From positions 1-27,178 of the forward strand of contig JAEYKI010000027.1 of NCBI GenBank assembly GCA_023408315.1: 27,178 nt of DNA, written 5' to 3'. A program made the position numbers and the translations under genes. The DNA comes from Bacillota bacterium (GTDB lineage Bacteria > Bacillota > Clostridia > Christensenellales > Christensenellaceae). The number at the start of each line of letters is the position of its first letter. The stretch's first letter is position 1. The notes beneath the pieces were generated by a model. It was not told the origin of the DNA, did not search any database, and saw only the letters and a program-made list of their open reading frames with translations. Of the stretch, positions 23,281 to 27,178 are shown piece by piece.

Positions 23281-24819
23281 ATGGAGAAAGGCAGAGAAAT
23301 ATTACAAATGCGCCGCATCCGCAAAAATTTTCCGGGCGTAAGGGCACTCAACGGTGTCGACTTTACATTGCGGTCTGGAGAGATACACGCCCTGTTGGGT
23401 GAAAACGGCGCCGGTAAATCGACGCTAATTAAGGTATTAACAGGCGCCGAAGAATTTGAGTCTGGAAAAATTATATTGGCCGGCAAGCCTATTATCAATG
23501 CCTCGCCCCAGAAGGCGCAGAATAACGGGATCAGCGCGGTTTACCAGGAAATCAATCTGTGCCCGAACATATCCGTAGCGGAAAACCTGTATATCAGCCG
23601 CGAACCGATGAAGAAAGGCATGATAGACTGGAAAACCATGAATAGAAACGCTGAGGAAGCTTTTAATAAGCTGGATATCCATCTGGATGTTACGCTCACG
23701 CTGAATCATTATTCTGTTGCAATTCAACAAATGGTAGCCATAGTCAGGGCGGTGGACATTTCCTCCAAAGTTTTGATTCTGGATGAGCCTACATCCAGCC
23801 TTGATGACAATGAAGTTAATAAACTGTTTTCTATTATGAGAAAACTGAAAGAAGACGGGCTTGGGATTATCTTTGTTACGCATTATATTGATCAGGTATA
23901 CGAAATTTGCGATAAAATCACCGTTTTGAGAAACGGAGAATTGATTGGCGAATATGAAGTGGAAAATCTGCCGCGTCTGCAGCTTGTCGCCAAAATGATG
24001 GGCAAGGAGCTTGATTACCTGGCGGCGGTAAAGCATGCAAATCCGGCATGCGTAGGGAAGAATGCGGAAGCTATTATAGAAGCGAATAACCTTGGCTGTA
24101 AAGGGAAAGTAAAACCTTTTGATGTTATTGTGAATAAAGGAGACGTAATCGGGCTGTGCGGACTCTTAGGCTCTGGGCGCAGTGAATTGGCGCGGACAAT
24201 ATACGGCGCGGAAAAACCGGACAGCGGCGAGTTGAAGGTGAAAGGCAAAAAATTAAAAATGCACGCCCCGGTGGAAGCAATGAAAGCAGGCATGGCCTTT
24301 TTGCCGGAAAACCGCAAGGAAGAGGGCATCATACCAGACCTTTCCGTTCGTGAGAATATTATCATTGCACTGCAGGTTTTAAAAGGCACATTTAAATTGA
24401 TGGACAGAAAAGAACAGGAGGAATTTACAGACAAATATATTGACCTGCTGAAAATTAAAACAGCAGACCGTGAAACGCCGGTTAAGCAGCTCAGCGGCGG
24501 AAACCAGCAAAAAATAATACTGGCGCGCTGGCTTCTCACGAATCCTGATTTTCTCATTCTGGATGAACCTACTCGCGGTATAGACGTAGGCACAAAAACA
24601 GAGATACAACGACTGGTGGTAAATCTTTCGGAAGAAGGAAAAACGGTTATGTTTATTTCTTCCGAGATAGAAGAAATGCTCCGCACCTGCAGCCGCATGA
24701 TTGTTATGCGCGATGCCTCAAAGGCGGGCGAGCTTTCAGGAGAAGAGATTACGCAGGTAAACATTATGAAATCTATTGCGGGAGGCGCTGTACATGAAAA
24801 AACCGGCAGATTTCTTTAA
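23281..24819 (+). CDS. ytfR: Sugar ABC transporter ATP-binding protein, two ATPase domains (YtfR-like)
   Basis: A 512-residue double ATPase from the ATG at 23281 (GTGAGG upstream; an extended GTG at 23209 would begin inside the attenuator region). Domain 1 has Walker A GENGAGKST (40-48), a degenerate signature (SVAIQQMVAIVRA) and Walker B VLILDEPTSSLD. Domain 2 has a degenerate Walker A (CGLLGSGRSE), an intact signature LSGGNQQKIILARW and Walker B FLILDEPTRGID. This split is usual for monosaccharide importers of the RbsA/MglA/YtfR class. It powers uptake through the two permeases encoded next. The last 26 bases overlap the first permease gene, so the genes are translationally coupled. Confidence 0.95.
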   Translation: MEKGREILQMRRIRKNFPGVRALNGVDFTLRSGEIHALLGENGAGKSTLIKVLTGAEEFESGKIILAGKPIINASPQKAQNNGISAVYQEINLCPNISVAENLYISREPMKKGMIDWKTMNRNAEEAFNKLDIHLDVTLTLNHYSVAIQQMVAIVRAVDISSKVLILDEPTSSLDDNEVNKLFSIMRKLKEDGLGIIFVTHYIDQVYEICDKITVLRNGELIGEYEVENLPRLQLVAKMMGKELDYLAAVKHANPACVGKNAEAIIEANNLGCKGKVKPFDVIVNKGDVIGLCGLLGSGRSELARTIYGAEKPDSGELKVKGKKLKMHAPVEAMKAGMAFLPENRKEEGIIPDLSVRENIIIALQVLKGTFKLMDRKEQEEFTDKYIDLLKIKTADRETPVKQLSGGNQQKIILARWLLTNPDFLILDEPTRGIDVGTKTEIQRLVVNLSEEGKTVMFISSEIEEMLRTCSRMIVMRDASKAGELSGEEITQVNIMKSIAGGAVHEKTGRFL

Positions 24820-25855
24820 GCGCTTAACGGCTTATAAATTATTTTTGCCAATCATATGTTTGATTGCGGTGTTGGTATTAAATCTCATTCAAACGCCTGC
24901 GTTTTTTGAAATCACCCTTAAGAATGGCGGACTGTACGGCTATATCATTGATATTTTCAACCGGGGCAGCGGCCTCATCATTATGGCGGTGGGCATGACG
25001 CTGGTTATAGCGTCTTCCGCCGGTACGGATATTTCGGTAGGCGCTGTGAGCGCACTGGCCGGATCCATCTGCGTGGCGGCCCTTGGCACAGGCGCCGCTT
25101 ATCAAATGCCGTATGCTCTGGCTGTTCTGATGGCTCTGCTGGCGGGCGTCGCCTGCGGCGCGTTCAACGGTTTTCTTGTTGCAAACATGAGGATACAGGC
25201 CATGGTGGCAACGCTCATACTGTTTACTGCAGGGCGCGGCATTGCGCAGATTGCCACAGGCAGCTTTGTTTTGTATGTGAAGCCCGCTGATTTTCAATAT
25301 TTGGGGAACTTTATTCCGGGCATGCCTATTCCCACGCCCTGTATTGTAGCGGCATGCATCGTTTTAATCACTTATCTGGCGCTCAAAAAAACCCCACTCA
25401 ATATGTTTGTTCAATCTGTAGGCATTAACGCGAAGGCGAGCCGCCTGGTGGGGCTGAATGCCGTGCGGATTCAGTTTATGACGTATGTGGTCTGCGGGTT
25501 GCTGGCGGCTGTTGCGGGGTTGATTTCGGTATCCCGTACCGGATCGGCAGATGCAAACAATATTGGCCTCAACACAGAGCTGGACGCTATTTTGGCAGTT
25601 ACGATCGGCGGAAACAGCCTGATGGGAGGAAAGTTTTCCCTGGCGGGCAGCGTGATTGGCGCTATTACCATACAGGCGCTTACCACCACGCTGTACGCGA
25701 TGCATATCAAGGCGGACCAGATACCTCTGTTCAAAGCAATCATGGTTATCATCATTGTAGCTCTCCAGTCTCAGGGGTTGCAGCGGTGGTTTGGCAATTT
25801 AAGAGCAAAGTCTTCCGAGAAAGCTGTGTTAAAGGAGGCGGATAAAAATGCTTAA
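24794..25855 (+). CDS. ytfT: Sugar ABC transporter permease (YtfT-like)
   Basis: A 353-residue integral membrane protein from the ATG at 24794, with GGGAGG 8 bases upstream; a TTG at 24776 is less likely. It has about eight to ten helices of the BPD_transp_2 family, with the family signature VGMTLVIASSAGTDISVGAV near residues 60-80 and the conserved VTIGGNSLMGGKFSLAGSVIGA near 275-295. It pairs with the next protein to make the membrane channel. It overlaps the ATPase gene upstream and the next permease gene (8 bases) downstream. Confidence 0.94.
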   Translation: MKKPADFFKRLTAYKLFLPIICLIAVLVLNLIQTPAFFEITLKNGGLYGYIIDIFNRGSGLIIMAVGMTLVIASSAGTDISVGAVSALAGSICVAALGTGAAYQMPYALAVLMALLAGVACGAFNGFLVANMRIQAMVATLILFTAGRGIAQIATGSFVLYVKPADFQYLGNFIPGMPIPTPCIVAACIVLITYLALKKTPLNMFVQSVGINAKASRLVGLNAVRIQFMTYVVCGLLAAVAGLISVSRTGSADANNIGLNTELDAILAVTIGGNSLMGGKFSLAGSVIGAITIQALTTTLYAMHIKADQIPLFKAIMVIIIVALQSQGLQRWFGNLRAKSSEKAVLKEADKNA

Positions 25856-26912
25856 GGGTGAAGAAGCCATTCCTGCTCCAAAAATAAAGGTGAATAACAC
25901 GCTTTCCGAAAAACTTTTTGGACATAATTTTTTGCTGTTTGTCACAATTATACTTTTTATTGCTATGTATGTCGTGGGATTGTTTGCATTTGCGGACAAG
26001 AACTTTAACACTGTACAGGCCTTTTTGAACCTGCTCATCAACAATTCCGGCCTGATCATTGCCTCTGTGGGAATGACCATGGTGTTGATAACGGGCGGCA
26101 TTGATATTTCAGTTGGCGGTGTTTTAACGCTTACCTGTGTGGCGCTTGCTTCCATGATGGAAAAAGCGCATATGGATCCGTTTTCGTCCATAGCCATCAT
26201 GATCGGCTTCGGTATTGTGTTCGGCCTGTTCCAGGGATTTCTGGTGTCTTGCCTCAACATTCAGCCGTTTATTGTAACCCTGGCCGGCATGTTTTTAACA
26301 AAAGGCCTGGCGGCGGTGATTAGTCTGGAAATGATCACGGTTACAAACCAGACCTTCCTGCATATGGCGCAATATAAAATTTACCTGCCCTTTGGAGAGG
26401 CAACCAATGCAGCCGGGGCTACGCTGTATCCGTTTGTGTACCCCACGGTTATATTGTCCTTGATTATATTGTTAATTGCTTATGTTATACTCAAGTACAC
26501 CAAATTTGGCAGAAGGATATATGCGGTGGGTGGCAACGAGCAGTCTGCGCTGCTGATGGGCCTGAACGTGCGGAAAACAAAACTTGCGGTTTACATGCTC
26601 AGCGGAGTTCTTGCAACCATAGGCGGCATTGCGTTTTGCATGAATACGGTGGGCGCGTTTTTGGAGATTGGCAAAAATTTTGAAATGGACTCTATTGCGG
26701 CAACCGTTATTGGCGGCACGTCGCTTATGGGAGGCGTAGGCGGCGTGATTGGAACGTTGTTTGGCGTGCTGATCAAAGCCGTTATAGAGGCGTTTGTCTC
26801 CTTCCAGGGCAATATATCTTCCTGGTGGGCCAAGATCATTGTTTCGGCTATTTTGGCGTTCTTTATCGTACTGCAGAGCCTGCTTGCAAGCCGAAAGATG
26901 AAACGCAGGTAG
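25848..26912 (+). CDS. yjfF: Sugar ABC transporter permease, second subunit (YjfF-like)
   Basis: A 354-residue permease of the same family, starting after AAAGGAGG inside the end of the previous gene. Signatures: VGMTMVLITGGIDISVGGV (about 73-91), GTSLMGGVGGVIGTLFGV (about 286-303) and a short basic end (RKMKRR). Together with the previous permease it gives the two-permease layout of YtfT/YjfF, which separates this system from the RbsC/XylH type with a single permease. The remaining regions are hydrophobic helices with no extra domain. Confidence 0.94.
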   Translation: MLKGEEAIPAPKIKVNNTLSEKLFGHNFLLFVTIILFIAMYVVGLFAFADKNFNTVQAFLNLLINNSGLIIASVGMTMVLITGGIDISVGGVLTLTCVALASMMEKAHMDPFSSIAIMIGFGIVFGLFQGFLVSCLNIQPFIVTLAGMFLTKGLAAVISLEMITVTNQTFLHMAQYKIYLPFGEATNAAGATLYPFVYPTVILSLIILLIAYVILKYTKFGRRIYAVGGNEQSALLMGLNVRKTKLAVYMLSGVLATIGGIAFCMNTVGAFLEIGKNFEMDSIAATVIGGTSLMGGVGGVIGTLFGVLIKAVIEAFVSFQGNISSWWAKIIVSAILAFFIVLQSLLASRKMKRR

Positions 26913-26951
26913 TCTCAAATAAAACGGCTATGGCCAAGCGGTATTCAACAG

Positions 26952-26980
26952 GGAACAAGGTGGCAGGCGCCTGTTCCTAT
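26952..26980 (+). terminator. Attenuator-like hairpin between permease and sugar kinase
   Basis: GGAACA pairs with TGTTCC, extended by GG/CC past a bulged A, around a 9-base loop; TATTATA follows rather than a T run. A partial terminator or processing hairpin is likely, giving the sugar kinase gene a lower level. Confidence 0.45.
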
Positions 26981-27034
26981 TATAGGTGAAGGCTTGCGGA
27001 AACCGGGAATTGGCTGGTTGGAGGAGGTATGCAT

Positions 27035-27178
27035 ATGCAAAAAAACAACAACGTAAATTTAAATGGGGAGAAATATCTGGGCATAGAGCTGGGCTCAACG
27101 CGCATCAAAGCGGTGCTTACCGACGGGTTGCACAACCCATCCGCTTCGGGGAGCCACAACTGGGAGAACAGGCTGGAG
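27035..27178 (+). CDS. FGGY-family carbohydrate kinase, N-terminal 48 residues (gene leaves window)
   Basis: From the ATG at 27035, with GAGGAGG 7 bases upstream; an ATG at 27029 is too close to that site. The visible part has the first phosphate-binding loop of FGGY kinases: YLGIELGSTRIKAVLTD, followed by SGSHNWENRL. This opening is typical of the ribulokinase/xylulokinase-like kinases that sit beside arabinose or pentose genes in Clostridia, suggesting that the imported sugar is phosphorylated after isomerisation. The specificity cannot be judged from 48 residues. It is in line with the transporter operon. Confidence 0.85.
   Translation, partial: MQKNNNVNLNGEKYLGIELGSTRIKAVLTDGLHNPSASGSHNWENRLE

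Noticed and set aside
22512..23498. 328-residue minus-strand open frame
   Set aside because: Runs antisense across the binding-protein gene, the attenuator and the ATPase start; no recognisable motifs, while the plus strand has clear families.
26931..27005. tRNA-like start (GGCTATGGCCAAGCGGT resembles a tRNA D-arm)
   Set aside because: No anticodon arm, no TTCRA T-loop and no closing acceptor stem follow; the downstream bases form a different hairpin (GGAACA/TGTTCC).

Overview
The window looks like chromosome of a Gram-positive anaerobe, most likely a member of the Clostridia (Bacillota); no marker fixes the genus. The indications are strong Shine-Dalgarno sites (AAAGGAGG, GGAGG), U-tract terminators, many lipoproteins, a YesM/YesN-like two-component pair, a BclA-like collagen protein with its own glycosyltransferase, a nucleoside kinase carrying a ThrRS-like domain, and a YtfQRT/YjfF sugar transporter. 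Placement is inference; family calls come from motifs read by eye.

Layout. 1-3831 (minus strand): the C-terminal end of a decayed tyrosine recombinase, a leucine-rich-repeat lipoprotein, and a regulator fusing a 12-helix MFS-like membrane domain to a LuxR DNA-binding domain. 4081-6176 (plus): an ECF sigma factor overlapping its membrane-anchored putative anti-sigma partner. 6324-7397 (plus): two PII signal proteins, both lacking the uridylylated Tyr51, separated by a 276-base spacer. 7690-11417: an FkbM methyltransferase, a small lipoprotein (minus), and a GT2-TPR glycosyltransferase followed directly by a collagen-like surface protein. 11594-16111 (all minus): an 83-residue acidic/hydrophobic protein, a low-complexity lipoprotein, a DUF2935 protein and glutamine-dependent NAD synthetase. 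16261-18493 (plus): a Xre-type regulator with a small membrane partner, then the nucleoside kinase. 18797-27178 (plus): response regulator and sensor kinase, galactofuranose/pentofuranose-type ABC transporter (binding protein, ATPase, two permeases) and the start of an FGGY sugar kinase that leaves the window.

The best candidate for an undescribed system is the RNA between the two PII genes. It holds three copies of a small hairpin with a six-base loop (AAUGGC, AUUGGC, AACGGC) on near-identical stems. All three loops have A at position 1 and G at position 4, the known signature of RNA hairpins bound by ANTAR antiterminator proteins. The 3' arms of the first and third hairpins are also the 5' arms of clear intrinsic terminators, and the second shares its bases with a terminator-like pairing, so hairpin and terminator exclude each other. 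This predicts ANTAR-type antitermination controlling read-through from the first PII gene into the second. No ANTAR protein is encoded in the window.

Other regulatory structure includes a consensus promoter with a dyad before the first PII gene, an exact-consensus promoter with a palindrome before the Xre/membrane pair, and a 17-bp stem-loop between the binding-protein and ATPase genes that would let the binding protein be made in excess.
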